From Artemisia argyi (lineage: Eukaryota; Streptophyta; Magnoliopsida; Asterales; Asteraceae): a stretch of DNA of 64,000 nt. The notes beneath the pieces are model-generated. The model was not told the DNA's origin. It saw only the letters and a program-made list of their open reading frames with translations, and searched no databases. The stretch is taken from positions 66,466,440 to 66,530,439 of the forward strand of contig CM060702.1 of the NCBI GenBank assembly GCA_030686995.1. Direction: 5' to 3'. Positions 1 through 12,112 of this stretch are shown piece after piece (the stretch's first letter is position 1; each line of letters starts with the position of its first letter). A program made the position numbers and the translations under genes.

Positions 1-401
1 CTTTCAAGTTTGAAACCCTAATTATGCGAAAGTATTTTGCGAGATTTTCAAAATAAGAACTTGTGATACTTTTAAAAACACTTTTAGAAACATAACAAAA
101 ACACATAAATTTAACCAAAAGCCATCATTTGAACGTAAAACCATTTATGTAATCCGTTAGAAACTATCTCAAATCTCTTAGAATGTTTTTCCAAAAACTT
201 TTTTGCAATTTAACCACTAAAAATGATTAAACCAAAGATTTACAACACAAAAACATTTCTAGAGAGAGTAACGACTTTAAGACTATAAAAACGTAAGAAT
301 TTACTTCTAATGACAATCTTAAGCTAAAACTAACACAACGTATCATATTCGGCTCTTTATACAAAATTTTGGTCATTTTTAATCCTAACGTCTACTGATT
401 T

Positions 402-402
<1 letters not shown>
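1..402. other. Anonymous AT-rich DNA
   Basis: No coding region, tRNA or recognisable transposon boundary is visible. The stretch may be the downstream part of a minus-strand LTR or transcription unit whose TATA element lies at 564-571, but neither boundary is in sight. Confidence 0.4.

Positions 403-458
<56 letters not shown>
403..458. repeat. (AG)n microsatellite
   Basis: Uninterrupted AG dinucleotide repeat of 28 units. On the minus strand it reads as a (CT)n tract about 100 bases downstream of a TATA element, a place where plant 5' UTRs and LTRs often carry pyrimidine tracts. The Ser-Leu repeat frame across it is a by-product of the repeat. Confidence 0.95.
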
Positions 459-461
<3 letters not shown>

Positions 462-539
462 GTGTGTACATATCTATCCTAGAGAGAGAAATAAAAGAGA
501 TGAAGGAGAGTCTCGCAAGATTTGCTATATTGACACACA

Positions 540-571
540 CCTCATTACCTATGAGGTAGGGAGTATTTATA
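540..571 (-). promoter_or_regulatory. TATA element followed by inverted repeat (possible LTR promoter)
   Basis: The minus strand has TATAAATA at 571-564. Just downstream, the inverted repeat CCTCAT / ATGAGG lies at 540-556 with a 5-base loop. The same layout, TATAAATA then a palindrome, occurs in both Sirevirus LTRs of this window (3084-3114 and 33706-33738), so this may be a third, truncated LTR of that kind. No primer site, TSD or LTR end was found. Confidence 0.35.
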
Positions 572-1053
572 CCCTTACAAACCAAATATTGAGATACCTC
601 TCAACCTATTAGCTTCCCATCACAACTATACAAGTGTTGCGAGGGTAAGGGTCTCTCAACTAACAAAACGTTTACAACATATGCCCTATCTATTACATAA
701 ATTACATAGAAGTCCTCGCACTAATAATTTACACTTTTATGCTCTAAGACAATCTCTATTGACTAGAAGACCATTTATGCAATATGGAGAGAGATTGCTG
801 ATATACCTTTTCTTAATGTTGTGCTGCTCATAGTTTAGATAGTTGGAATTTAGAGAATATTACCCTTCTATTTCTTAAAATCTTGTTTAATATGTAGCTA
901 ATGCTCTAGTCAGTGTTGACAATTAACACTTGGACGAACTAAGGCTACTTGTAGTCAATGCTTCGGTCAAGCATGATGGTATCAGTGCCGTAGCTTAACG
1001 AATGAAGGCCTTGTGCATAATTTTATAGGATAACTAAATACGATGGTCAATAT
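572..1053. other. Anonymous DNA
   Basis: No open frame with recognisable protein similarity and no repeat structure beyond simple AT-richness. Confidence 0.4.
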
Positions 1054-1485
1054 TGTTGGAAATATTGGTCAAAAGTTTGAATGACAATTGATTATGTCAT
1101 TTAAAAATACTAATGTGGATTAAGAATAAAATTAATGTATGGTTAATTTTTATTTATGTGACATTAGTAAGATTAATTTTGTTAATTAATGTGACCCTTT
1201 TTCCTTGATCCCCTCTCCCTTTAAATGAGAGCTTTTCTCATTTGTCTAAACACACAGATATAAACACAACTCTTAACTCCTCTCCTTTTGTTACCATTCA
1301 TCTTTCTTGTGTATCCGGTTTGTAATAGAGGGAAGGCACGGTTTTGGTTCGCCTTGCTAACCCGTTTGTGCTAACGGAGTTATCCGTTGTTGTTGTATCA
1401 TGGGAGATAGACGTTCACGATTCTCAAGCACAATGGAGAGGACAAATATGTATTATGGAAACTGTGTTCATCACAGGCCTCAACA
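1054..1485 (+). mobile_element. Possible decayed solo LTR (Copia-like)
   Basis: The segment opens with TGTTGGAAAT and closes with CCTCAACA, giving the TGTTG...CAACA ends usual for Copia LTRs, and at 432 bp it has a plausible length. A TGGTATC-like primer-site remnant lies about 40 bases further on. Against the call: the flanks (AATAT on the left, TTTTC on the right) are not a target-site duplication. It may be an old fragment or chance. Confidence 0.25.
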
Positions 1486-2227
1486 TTTTCTTTGTGTTTT
1501 TGAGTCTCAATAATCAAAAGAATTATGGTATCGCCTTTTACGCTTCATGTTCTATATTATTTTTTATTTATCTCTAATAGCAATACACATATAGACTACA
1601 ATCTTAAGACAGATTCTTGTTTTGCTATTTGAGGCGGATATGAAATAAGAAAAGCATAGTTGATTTAGAACATGTTTTGAAGGGGAAAAAAAACGGCTAA
1701 TAACTGTTTTTGTTTTAGGTCCATGTTACATAATGGATATCTTAATTGTTTTTTAAGTGATAATATTGATAACAAATTACATGTTAGTAGTTTCATGTTG
1801 GACGATTTATATATTAGAAAATATATGAAATATGGAAGCTTTTTAAATTGAAAAATGGATAGATAAGTTTGGAGATAGAACGACAACCAATTATTGTTTT
1901 ATCAATTAGGTGATTGCTTGAATACTCCTGTTTACTAGAGCCGCATGCTTAATTTTATGAAGCCTTGAGGATAGTTTTTAAAATTGTATGGATACTATCG
2001 TATATGTTAAGCAGCTAACGACTAATGTAGATGCTAATGGAATCATGAAATCCATATTACAATTTTGTTAAACAATACAAAACGTCTTATCGCTTAGTCA
2101 AACTATTTAACTAGTTTAAATGTATTGATGAGTATCAATAAATGGCATGTTAATGTTATGGTTTAGGTGATAAACGGTTGTGTGGACGTTAGTTTTATCT
2201 ACGTTATGTAAAAGATTATTTTATATA
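1486..2227. other. Anonymous AT-rich DNA
   Basis: No gene or transposon boundary seen. Short frames here have no recognisable domain. Confidence 0.4.
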
Positions 2228-2256
2228 CTAGTTATAATGCCTGTGCACGCACGGGG
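2228..2256 (-). mobile_element. Helitron-like 3' terminus
   Basis: On the minus strand the segment reads as a GC-rich hairpin (stem about CCCGTGC / GCACAGG, with one wobble pair), then a short AT spacer, then CTAG followed by T. Plant Helitrons end in a small hairpin about 10 bases before CTRR and insert between A and T, so this fits a Helitron 3' end. The matching 5' end was not found; it may lie beyond the Sirevirus inserted at 2897. Confidence 0.4.
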
Positions 2257-2891
2257 TTTTTTCTAATTTTTTGAATAATATAATTTTATTTATTAAAAAA
2301 ACAAATAGTTTAATTTTTGTTTTTTTATCAGTTTGGGTTCTTAATTTTAATTTTTATTATTTTTTACTGACGTAGTAAGCGGATTTGGACATAAATCAAA
2401 ATTAGTGCAGTCGTTATTATCCATTTATTTTTTTGAAAACATCGTGTATCAACGTTTATATGTAATTTGATTTGTTTTACGTGAAAGTCATTTGGGACGG
2501 TGGTGGATGTCTAGTTTTTTGTTGTTTACAGTATGTGATCTAGAGATAGTATGTAGTCTATAATTTCAAAGATCTACTTGTCAATCTACTTATATTTCGT
2601 TAGTAGGTATATTGAACCAAAAGGCCTTTCGAGGAGGACCTTTAAGAGTTTATAATCTTCACTTTTATGTTCGTGAACTGGTATTGTGTGCGTAAATTAA
2701 GACACACAAAAATCATATTCTAGATGTATGACCAGAGTGTGCAACATGTAATAGCTTTCGTGGCGAAAAAAAAGTATTGCATTATGATTTTTGTTACAAT
2801 TTGGAAATGTAATAAATCAACATCACAATGAAAGACACTTAAGTTTTAATAAATTATTAAGCTCAATCAAATATGCAGTTGTACAAAGGTG
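2257..2891. other. Anonymous DNA, possibly Helitron interior
   Basis: No coding potential seen. If the Helitron end at 2228 is real, this is the body of a non-autonomous copy read on the minus strand. The last five bases before the next element, ATTTC at 2892-2896, are the left target-site duplication of the Sirevirus. Confidence 0.35.
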
Positions 2892-2896
2892 ATTTC

Positions 2897-3262
2897 TGTT
2901 AGGAATACAAATATTCCTGTAAAAGTCTCGGTCACCTAATGATTGTAATAGCATTAAGTTAGCTCGTAGTTAGTTTATTTATTAGTTAATTAGTTTTAGT
3001 TTAAGTAACACCGTGGAAGAAGGACGGGTCTTCACCCACTGTATACCTGATCCACAGCCCGGGAGTGGGCGTTATATTGTAAGTATAAATACCCCTCTCC
3101 ACATGTGGAGAGGGTTAGACCTTCCACTTAATCTCAATCTAATATTTCTCTTTTTCTCTCAAGGTTCCTTTCTTTCTTTCTTTCTTTCCTCTCCTCCTCC
3201 TCACTTCTAACGACTCACTAATCACAAGATAAACATGTTTCCTACATAGTTAGTATTCTACA
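2897..3262 (+). repeat. 5' LTR of the Sirevirus
   Basis: 366 bp, against 362 bp for the 3' LTR. The length difference is one TTCT unit in a pyrimidine tract near the end; the four base differences are three transitions and one transversion. It contains the TATA element and palindrome at 3084-3114 and a short AGGAAT/ATTCCT inverted repeat right at its start. Confidence 0.95.
3084..3114 (+). promoter_or_regulatory. LTR core promoter: TATA element and 22-bp perfect palindrome
   Basis: TATAAATA at 3084-3091 is followed after one base by a perfect 22-bp palindrome at 3093-3114, centred on the E-box-like octamer CACATGTG. The identical pair recurs in the 3' LTR (TATA near 15232, palindrome 15241-15262). 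By distance from the TATA element, the palindrome should lie across or just before the transcription start. It could act as DNA (bHLH-type site) or as an RNA hairpin if transcribed; that part is inference. Confidence 0.8.
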
Positions 3263-3264
3263 AT

Positions 3265-3278
3265 TGGTATCAAGAGCC
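3265..3278 (+). other. Primer-binding site, initiator Met tRNA type
   Basis: TGGTATCAAGAGCC begins two bases after the 5' LTR. The TGGTATCA start is complementary to the 3' end of plant initiator Met tRNA, the usual primer of Copia elements. The extra A after TGGTATCA differs from the most common form. Confidence 0.85.
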
Positions 3279-3540
3279 AAGGTTTCATCTTAGGGCCTTG
3301 TAGAATCAAATTTGATGATGTTTTAAGTGGTTTTGTGAGTTTGGAGTCACTTTCTTGGAAAACATCTTGGTTTAATCTCTCTAGTGTTGTTATACATGTT
3401 TGTGATGTACTTTTATGTTCATTAGTGTTTGTAGAACATTGTAGTTTAGTTTGTGTTACCATATCATTAAGCTATTTGAAGTTTGGAGTTGATTATGGGC
3501 GGATTTCTTTGTTGCGTTTAAGTCCACTGTTTCATTGCTT

Positions 3541-3992
3541 GGTTGCGGTTAAGTTCTGATATCTGCGGTTAACTTGCTGTGTTTACTATTTCGGGAATAC
3601 AAACAAAACGCAACGATAGTGACAGTTTTGGACCATTGTCACTGCGATTAGTTATCTGCATGCGATTAGTTATCTGCGGTTAATCATTTGCGGTTAACTC
3701 TTCTGCGGTTGGGTGCTTTCTGCGGTTTGTGTCCTGCGGTTATTATCCTTGTTTTGCGGTTTACTTAGGTTGCGATTAGATCTGTCTGCGGTTGGGATTT
3801 TTCTGCGATTTGGTAGTTTCTGCGGTTAGTGTTCTGCGGTTAGTATGTTTGGTTTGCGGTTCACTTGGATTGCGGTTAGATCATTCTGCGACTGGATTTC
3901 TTTTCTGCGGTTTGGTATTTTCTGAGGTTAGTGTTCTGCGGTTAGGTCAAGTTGTGGTTAAATTGTCCTGCGACTAGTACCTTACATTGCGA
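3541..3992 (+). repeat. Leader array of about 20 TGCGGTTAG-like motifs
   Basis: Between primer site and gag the leader contains roughly twenty copies of a degenerate decamer close to CTGCGGTTAG, spaced about 15 to 30 bases apart. Variants include TGCGATTAG, TGCGGTTTG and TGCGACTAG. The intervening bases are T-rich and not conserved, so this is an array of a short motif and not a tandem satellite. All copies are in the same orientation. No ATG-started frame of note uses it. Its place, in the packaged genomic RNA just upstream of gag, is where retroelement packaging or dimerisation signals lie; that function is only inferred here. Confidence 0.85.
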
Positions 3993-4030
3993 GTATCTCC
4001 CACTTTTGGTTTGGTAATTTCTAAATAGTG

Positions 4031-7000
4031 ATGTCGACATCTTCCGATGACATTCAAGCTGCGGGGTCTGACACCCGACCTCCGATGTTGGATAGAACTG
4101 ACTATGATTCATGGGCTCAAAGGATACGTCTGTACTGTCTGGGTAAAGATAATGGGGTTAACATCTTGAAATCCATCGATGAGGGACCCTTTCAAGTGGG
4201 TACTACTAGAGACACGGTTACAGAAGCAACTGGTCAATTACCGGCCGTATTTGGTCCTGATAGACCTCGCACTTACAATGAGTTGTCTGAAGAAGAAAAG
4301 AAACGCTACGATGCAGACATCAGAGCATCAAATATCATCATTCAAGGCCTTCCCAAAGACGTCTACAAACTTATCAACTACAACACTGAAGCAAAGGCGG
4401 TCTGGGATAATGTCAAAATGCTTCTTGCAGGGTCTGAGTTAACTAAAGAAGATCGTGAGTCACAGCTATACGATGAATTTGAGCATTTCAAAATGAATCC
4501 AAGTGAAAGCATCACTGACTATTACGTCAGATTTCACAAGCTGGTCAATGATATGAGAGCCATCAAGATGACAATGCCCAACATACAGCTTAATTCCAAA
4601 TTCGTGAATAACATGGCACCTGAATGGGATAGGTTTGTCACAGCTGTTAAGCTCAACAAAGGTCTCAGGCATACCAATCATGAACAGCTTTATGCATATC
4701 TCCAACAACATGAGAAACATGCTGCTTATGATCGGCTAATGTGAGAAAAACTCAATCCGTCTGCAGCAAATGAATCTCTTGCTTTTGTCTCCAATGTTCA
4801 ACAACCTAATCAAACCTCAAATGATCAACCTCAACCATCACAATCATCCTCCAGGACTACTCCAACCAATAGTCAATCATCAACTCCATCACTATCTGCT
4901 CTAAATACACAACTTGATTCTGGGTATTCTCACACTGACATGATGATTGATAATCTCTCCAACCAAGTTTCTCTACTGGTTCAACAGTTTAGGGCTGCAC
5001 TTCCATCTACTAACAACCAACTCAGAATCTCATCTAATCCACGTAATCAGGCAGTCATTCAAGATGGTTGGGTGGTGGTGCAGAATGTGCAGGGAAGACA
5101 GAATTTCAACCAAAGAAATGCTGGTAGAGAGAATGGGCAATACAGAGTTGGGAATGCTCTTCAAGCACAAGCTAAGCAGCCGAAATGCTATAACTGCGGA
5201 GGGTTGGGCCATATTGCTAGGAATTGCACTCTCCCAAAACGTCCCCAAAACTCTGAGTACTTCAAAGACAAGATGTTGCTGATGCAGGCACAAGAAAATG
5301 GGACTGTGTTGGATGAAGAATCTTTGCTCTTTCTGGCTGGTAATGATGGGAACACCTTTGATGATGATGTGGATGATCAACCTGTTCAGGACATGGCTCT
5401 TAATGACCCAAATATCTTTCAAGTTGAAGAGTGTGATGCATTCGACTCAGACGTGGATGATGAACCAACTGCTCAAACAATTTTCATGGCTAATCTGTTT
5501 GCAGCAGCATCCTCTTCACAGTATCCTGATTTATCCATCACGTCTGCTATCTTTGAGGTACCAACATCTCCTAATCATGATCTGAATGATCCTACACCTG
5601 TACAGGGGGCATGTGACTCTGTACAACTCAAGAATATTGTCAACACAAACGTCACTGATATGGGTAATACCAATAATATCCCATATGAAATGTATGTGAA
5701 TGACAATGGACCCCCAGTTGTACCAAGTGACATGCCGTCTATTGATTCTAGTAAACATGAGGTATATGAGCACTCGATATACAACCCTGATGACTCCCTG
5801 ATCACTAGAATTAACACCCTTAAGGACCAAGTAAACATTTATGAGCAGCGTGCTAAGTTTGAGCTGAATGAACGTGAGCAGAAAATGGAATGGCAACTGC
5901 GTACTTACATATCTGAAAACAATTCCAAACAAGAATCATTAAAAAGGGAACTAGTTTCTTTAAAGAACCAATTGGATCAAACCATCAAACAAAAACTATA
6001 GGTTCAAAAAGGTTTGACTACAATCAAACTAGAATTCAAAGATAAAGAAACTAAACTTCTAAATGATTTCTCAAAATTAAAAATGTTGAAAAATAAATTG
6101 GAAGATAAGTTGTACACACAGGGCCAAACCATTCAATCTGCTCAAATGATGGAAAACCACAGGAAGCTAAGTGATGAATTTAGTGAACAAGATACCTCCA
6201 AACCCAAAGCAAGATTCCTTAGAATAGGTCTAGGTGCACAACCTGCATTATATGATGCAAACACTATGCTTGAACCTAACCATGCCCCTCCTGATACACG
6301 ATCCTATGACCACATCAATGAGGCAGAGGATAGAACTAGGGCAAAACTTACTGAACGTTTAAAGGATCCTAAATGCATTGCTAAGAATATTGTGTTTCAC
6401 TATGATTATGCAAATGACAATCATACTGCAATTTTCGTTCCTCAAAAGAGAATTCTTCCTGAAAAAGTTTTTTGGAATATTGACATTGAGAAAATGCAAG
6501 CTGAAAGAGTTGTAGGTAACACACGCACTATGTTTAGAATTGCTCACCCAACTGCCTATCCCCTGAACACACCAAGGCACCTTGCACCTTTCACTCTTCC
6601 CACACAATGTAATACTCTAATTGGGCTGTATGTGCTAGGTCAATTGTTCAATGACTTTGAGAAAACCTGTAAAATAAGAATTACACCTACAGGGATTACA
6701 GAAGGGGAAAGGGGTTTTGAGCAAACAAAACAGTGTTACCTAACTGAAGTTATGCCATTTTTTAAACTTCTCAAAGAACATTTTGAGGGACTTAAAAACA
6801 CCATTAATGATGATGTGACTCAAATGAAAAAGGCTTTTGATGAAGTGGAAAGTGAGGGTAACCAACTAGCTATTGATCTCAAACACAGTGAAATTGACAG
6901 GAAAAACATTCTCATCATGAATGAAAATTTGATTGCTAACTGCATTGCTAAAGATGTGTTTTATACTGTTACCGACTCTGCGCTATCTGCTCGACAATTT

Positions 7001-8704
7001 CATGAAATGTCGGTTACTTTGAATGTCTTCCAAAATCGTGTGATTGAGCTTGAGGGGGAGAATTACAAACTTACTGAAAAAATTCAAAACGATGATCATG
7101 ATAACATGGTCAGGAATTTCTCAAAACTAGAAGTTGATAATCTGAACCTACAATTAAAATATCAACATCTAGAAGAAAGCATAAAAATATCAAATGTCAA
7201 GATATCTTCGGATGCTCCTGAGTTTGATACATGTTTTGAATTAGCCAAAAAAGATGAAGTAATTCAAGCTCACTCAAACACGATTCGGAAGCTGAAGGTC
7301 CAAATTGCACAATTAAAATCGAACAGAAGCGATGTGACCAATACCAATTACCAGAAGTCAATAGATTCTCAAAACTTTCAAAAACAGGGCATTATCAATG
7401 AACTACAACATGAAAATGAGTGGCTTCGTGCTGAAATGTCTAACGCTAAACAACGTTATAAAGAATTGTTTAAGTCTATTAAAACAACACGTGACCAAAA
7501 CAATGAAAAAGTCACTTCTTTGTTAAATGAAATTGAGAATCTAAAGACCATGGTGAAGGGTAAAATGCCCGCTGTTTCATGTGATCATGCAATTTCCAAT
7601 GTACATGCTTGTAATAAATATGCGTTCGATGCTGTGAATGTTTCTCTTCCCCTTAGGAACAATAAGTTAGTTCATAACAACTATCTTAGAATTCTTAAGG
7701 ATTGTCTGGCCATACTTAGAGAAACCATTGAAGATGAGAGGATTTCTAAACCACTTGATGATGTTATTATTGGTGCGTGCTTCCTCACTAATAGGGCCCA
7801 GGAATTATTAGAATATGCCATAGGATCATGCCCCAAGAATGATACCAGGTCGGATAGGACAATTGCATTGCACCCTCTCAGTGGCAACAAGCATGTCACA
7901 GTTGACTTTCCCCAAACCATGTCACAATCCTCCATCTTGATCACCAGTAAACAAGTAGCAACTAATCATACTAATGTTCCAATCATTGCTTCTACAGGAG
8001 TAAAAGGTGTATCTAATGCTAGCAAGTCACAGCCTAAGTGCAATACAAAGAATGATAGGACTTTGCCGGCTAAGAGCTCACTTATGAAGGAAGTAGAAGA
8101 ATCATCTAGGAACAATAAAGTGTTGCTTAGTGAAAGGAATCGAGTTGATTCAAACATTTGTGTTAACAATGATGTAATTAATTCGAATTCTGATGCTATT
8201 TGTAAGACGTGTAACAAATGCTTATTTTATGGTAATCATGATGCATGTGTTGTTTCCTTTCTTAAATCCACTATGAAATCTCCAGTTATGAATGTTTCTA
8301 GTGTTAAACGGGCAAAACAAGTATGGAATAAAACAGGAAAAGTTTTCACTAATGTTGGTTATCAATGGAGACCTACTGGAAGAAAATTCACTCTGAGGGA
8401 AAAGTGCCCAATGACTAGGATTACTAACTCTAGAGTTGTGCCTATTAGGAAGTGGAGACCTACTGGTAGACTATTTCCAATAGAAGCAATGAATACCACT
8501 CCTAGTTCTAGTGCATCAAAATGTGAATACTCTAGTGAGATATCTGTTACTTATGATAATCCAATATTTGTGTGTTCTAACCAAACGGACCCCAAGTGTG
8601 TGTGGGGCTCCAGCTTTTTCAGTTATCCACGATTGTCTGGTTTCAAATGTAGGTCGTACAAATCGTCCTTTGGTATTTGGACTCAGGCTGCTCAAAACAT
8701 ATGA
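4031..8704 (+). pseudogene. gag: Sirevirus gag (very long, two in-frame stops)
   Basis: Gag forms the virus-like particle and packages genomic RNA. One reading frame runs from ATG 4031 to TGA 8702-8704, about 1,557 codons, broken only by TGA at 4742-4744 and TAG at 5999-6001; the flanking codons continue in frame. The N-terminal 240 residues are a Copia UBN2-type Gag domain with the LYDEFEHF motif. A CCHC zinc knuckle, CYNCGGLGHIARNC, is at 5186-5227. An acidic segment follows, then several hundred residues of charged, heptad-rich likely coiled coil (about 5,800-7,600), then a basic region with repeated WRPTGR-type motifs near 8,360-8,480. The first stop is consistent with a C-to-T change at a CGA codon. 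Ordinary Copia gags are a few hundred residues; the long coiled-coil extension is a Sirevirus trait. Confidence 0.9.
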
Positions 8705-11700
8705 CTGGAGATCGCTCACGGCTCAAGAATTTCGTGGAAAAGTTTATTGGTATGGTTAGATTTGGGAATGACCATTTTGGATCTATAATGGGTTATGGTG
8801 ATTACGTCTTTGGAGACAGTGTTATCTCCAGAGTTTACTACGTGGAAGAACTTGGGCACAATCTATTTTCTGTTGGTCAATTCTGTGACTCAGATCTCGA
8901 AGTCGCCTTCAGAAAGCACACCTGTTTTGTTAGAGAATTAGATGGTGTTGATCTTCTTAAGGGGAGTCGGGGCACTAATCTTTACACCATCTCCATCGAA
9001 GATATGCTACGGTCCTCTCCAATTTTTCTGCTCTCTAAAGCATCCAAGAACAAGTCATGGTTGTGGCATCGTCGTTTAAACCATTTGACCTTCGGTACCA
9101 TCAATGAACTTACACGTAAGGATCTTGTTCGAGGCTTGCCCAGACTTAAGTATGAAAAAGACCATCTGTGTTCCGCCTGTCAAATGGGCAAGAGCAAAAA
9201 GCACACCCATAAACCCAAAACTGTCAACTCAATCATGGAAGTTCTTCATACTCTTCACATGGATCTTTATGGACCAATGAGGATTCAAAGTATCAATGGA
9301 AAGAAATATGTGCTGGTTATTGTTGATGATTACTCTCGATTCACATGGGTGAAATTTCTACGATCAAAAGATGAAACTCCGGAAACCATCATCAAACTCA
9401 TCAAGATGTTGCAAGTCCGCCTCAACAAAACAGTTAGAGTCATTCGTACTGATAATGGAACAGAATTTGTGAACAGACAACTTACTCTTTTTTATGAAGG
9501 TGTCGGGATTAGTCATCAAAAGAGCATTCCACGAACTCCTCAACAAAATGGAGTTGTTGAAAGACGCAATCGCACCTTAGTTGAAGCTGCAAGGACTATG
9601 CTCATCTTTTCCAAAGCTCCTCTATTTCTTTGGGCTGAGGCAATTGCCACCGCATGTTACACACAGAACCGATCCTTGATACATCCTCTCCACTGCAAGA
9701 ATCCCTATGAACTGATTCATGGCAGAAAACCCGATCTTTCGTTTCTTCGAGTTTTTGGTGCACTTTGCTATCCAACTAATGACAGTGAAGACCTTGGGAA
9801 ACTCAAGGCCAAGGCCGACATTGGTTTCTTTGTTGGCTATGCTCAAGAGCGAAAGGGGTACCGAATCTACAACAAACGTACCAGAGATATAATGGAAACA
9901 ATCCACGTTACTTTCGATGAGCTGACTGAGCAACCGGTTCCTGGACAATCAAGTTCTGGACCCGTACCTAACCTTTTGTCTCCTGGACCAATTAGTTCCA
10001 GGCTTGTACAGAATCCCATCCCTGTTGCTCCTTTTGTACCTCCTACAAGTGAAGATTGGAAGAAACTGTTTGACCCAATGTTTGATGAATACTTTGAACC
10101 TCAACAGATGAATGCTCCTGAAGCTACAATGGTTCAACCACCAGATGGGGTGGTGAATGATCAAGATGACAATAATGGTCCATCCACTTCATTGTCATGG
10201 GATTCTGAAGCTCCCGCCATCAGTCAATCGGTTAGCGCGTTTAATGTCCAACCTTCACCTGTACAGCGAGCGACAAATGTAGATAATACATCTGAAGTTA
10301 ATCCTTTTGCTCCACCTGATAATGAGCCGTTTGTTAACGTCTTTGCCCCTGAATTATCAAATGATGTAACATCCTCTGACGAATCCAACACGGCTACCTC
10401 AGTTCCACATTCTCAACCCCATGAATACCTTCAAAAATGGACCAATGATCATCCTATTGACAACATTATTGGAAACCCTTCACGTCCAGTATCGACCCGC
10501 AAGCAACTTGCAACCGACGCATTGTGGTGCTTCTTCAATTCTGTTCTTTCTAAAGCTGAACCAAAAAGCGTCAAGGATGCAATGTCCAAACACTCATGGT
10601 TCACTGCAATGGTGGACGAAATTCATAAATTTGACCGACTGGATGTCTGGGAACTAGTACCACCTCCTGAGTGTGCAATGATCATTGCTCTCAAATGGAT
10701 ACTCAAGGTTAAGCTTGATGAGCATGGAGATGTATTGAAAAACAAAGCTAGGCTTGTGGCAAAAGGATATCGACAAGAAGAAGGTATTGACTTTGAAGAA
10801 TCCTTCGCCCCGGTTGCTAGAATAGAAGCCATAAGGATCTTTCTCGCAAATGCTGCAAGTCAAAACATGGTGGTTTATCAAATGGATGTCAAGACCGCAT
10901 TCCTAAATGGGGATCTGAAAGAGGTGGTGTATGTATCTCAACCCGAAGGTTTTGTGGATCCAGAATGCCCTAATCACGTGTATCGATTAAAGAAGGCTCT
11001 CTATGGGCTTAAACAAGCACCCAGGGCGTGGTACGACACCTTGTCTAAATTTCTTCTGGCCAACAAATTCTCCAAAGGCGTTGTTGATCCTACACTCTTT
11101 ACCAGAAAAACAGGCAAAAACCTCCTACATGTACAAATCTATGTTGATGACATCATCTGATCCCACAGAATGTGATCGTTTCTCCCAAGAGATGAGTTCC
11201 GAATTCCAAATGTCTATGATGGGTCAAATGTCATTCTTTCTAGGACTGAAAATTTCTCAAAACCCCAATGGCATATTCATCAATCAATCCAAATACGCCA
11301 ATGAAATTTTGAAGAAATTTTGATTCGACTCCAGTGATTCAGTTGATACTCCTATGATTGAACGATCAAAACTTGACGAAGATGATGTGGGAATTCTGGT
11401 CGACCAAACCATGTACCGAAGCATGATTGGCTCCTTAATGTACCTTACTGCAAGCAGACCCGACCTTTTATTTGCAGTTTGCATTTGTGCCCGGTATCAA
11501 TCCAAACCCACCAAGAAACATCTGGAAGCTGTCAAGAGAGTCTTTCGATACCTTAAAGGAACAATCCACATGGGCCTTTGGTACCCTAAAGAAACTTCTA
11601 TGGCTCTCACAGCATATTCGGATGCTGATCATGCGGGATGTCAAGACACTCGTCGCAGTACATCTGGGGGTGCACAGTTTTTAGGAAATAAGCTAGTCAG

Positions 11701-12112
11701 TTGGTCTTCAAAGAAACAAATGAGTACATCTATCTCCTCCACTGAAGCTGAATACATTGCTATGTTATCATGCTGTGCTCAGATCCTCTGGATGCGATCT
11801 CAACTTTCTGACTATGGCTTCATATGCAATAAGATTCCCATGTACTGTGACAACAAAAGTGCAATTGCACTCTGCTGCAACAATGTCCAGCATTCAAGAA
11901 CTAAGCATATTGACATTTGACATCACTTCATCAGGGAGCAAGTTGAGAAAGGAATTGTGGAACTTTACTTTGTGAGGACCGAGTTCCAACTAGCCGATAT
12001 CTTCACCAAAGCACTTTCTAGGGAACGGTTTCACTTCATCCTCCCACGCCTTGGTATGAAGAGTCTCACACCTGAGGATCTCAGTTGTCTTCAGGAAGAT
12101 CAAGAGGAGTAA
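8653..12112 (+). pseudogene. pol: Sirevirus pol: protease, integrase, reverse transcriptase, RNase H
   Basis: The polyprotein cleaves itself, copies RNA to DNA and integrates the product. The protease active site is DSG (8680-8688). The integrase has an N-terminal HHCC zinc region near 9,070-9,190, then catalytic Asp at 9262 and 9451 and Glu at 9559, giving the D-D-35-E spacing. A Pro/Ser-rich linker spans about 9,930-10,480. RT_2 follows, with YVDD at 11140-11151. The frame then stops (TGA 11158-11160) and coding resumes in the +2 frame, which points to a small deletion right after YVDD. In that frame TGA occurs at 11321-11323 and 11918-11920. RNase H motifs [15 protein letters not shown] and STEAEY are present, and the frame ends with TAA at 12110-12112. 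Pol opens in the -1 frame relative to gag, overlapping gag's last 52 bases. The start is not an ATG; expression would need frameshifting or another mechanism. Confidence 0.93.

Noticed and set aside
385..585. Minus-strand 66-codon frame with a Ser-Leu repeat
   Set aside because: It is a translation of the (AG)n microsatellite with no domain.
1344..1577. 77-codon frame as a small protein gene
   Set aside because: No start context, domain or neighbour supports it, and it overlaps the possible LTR end.
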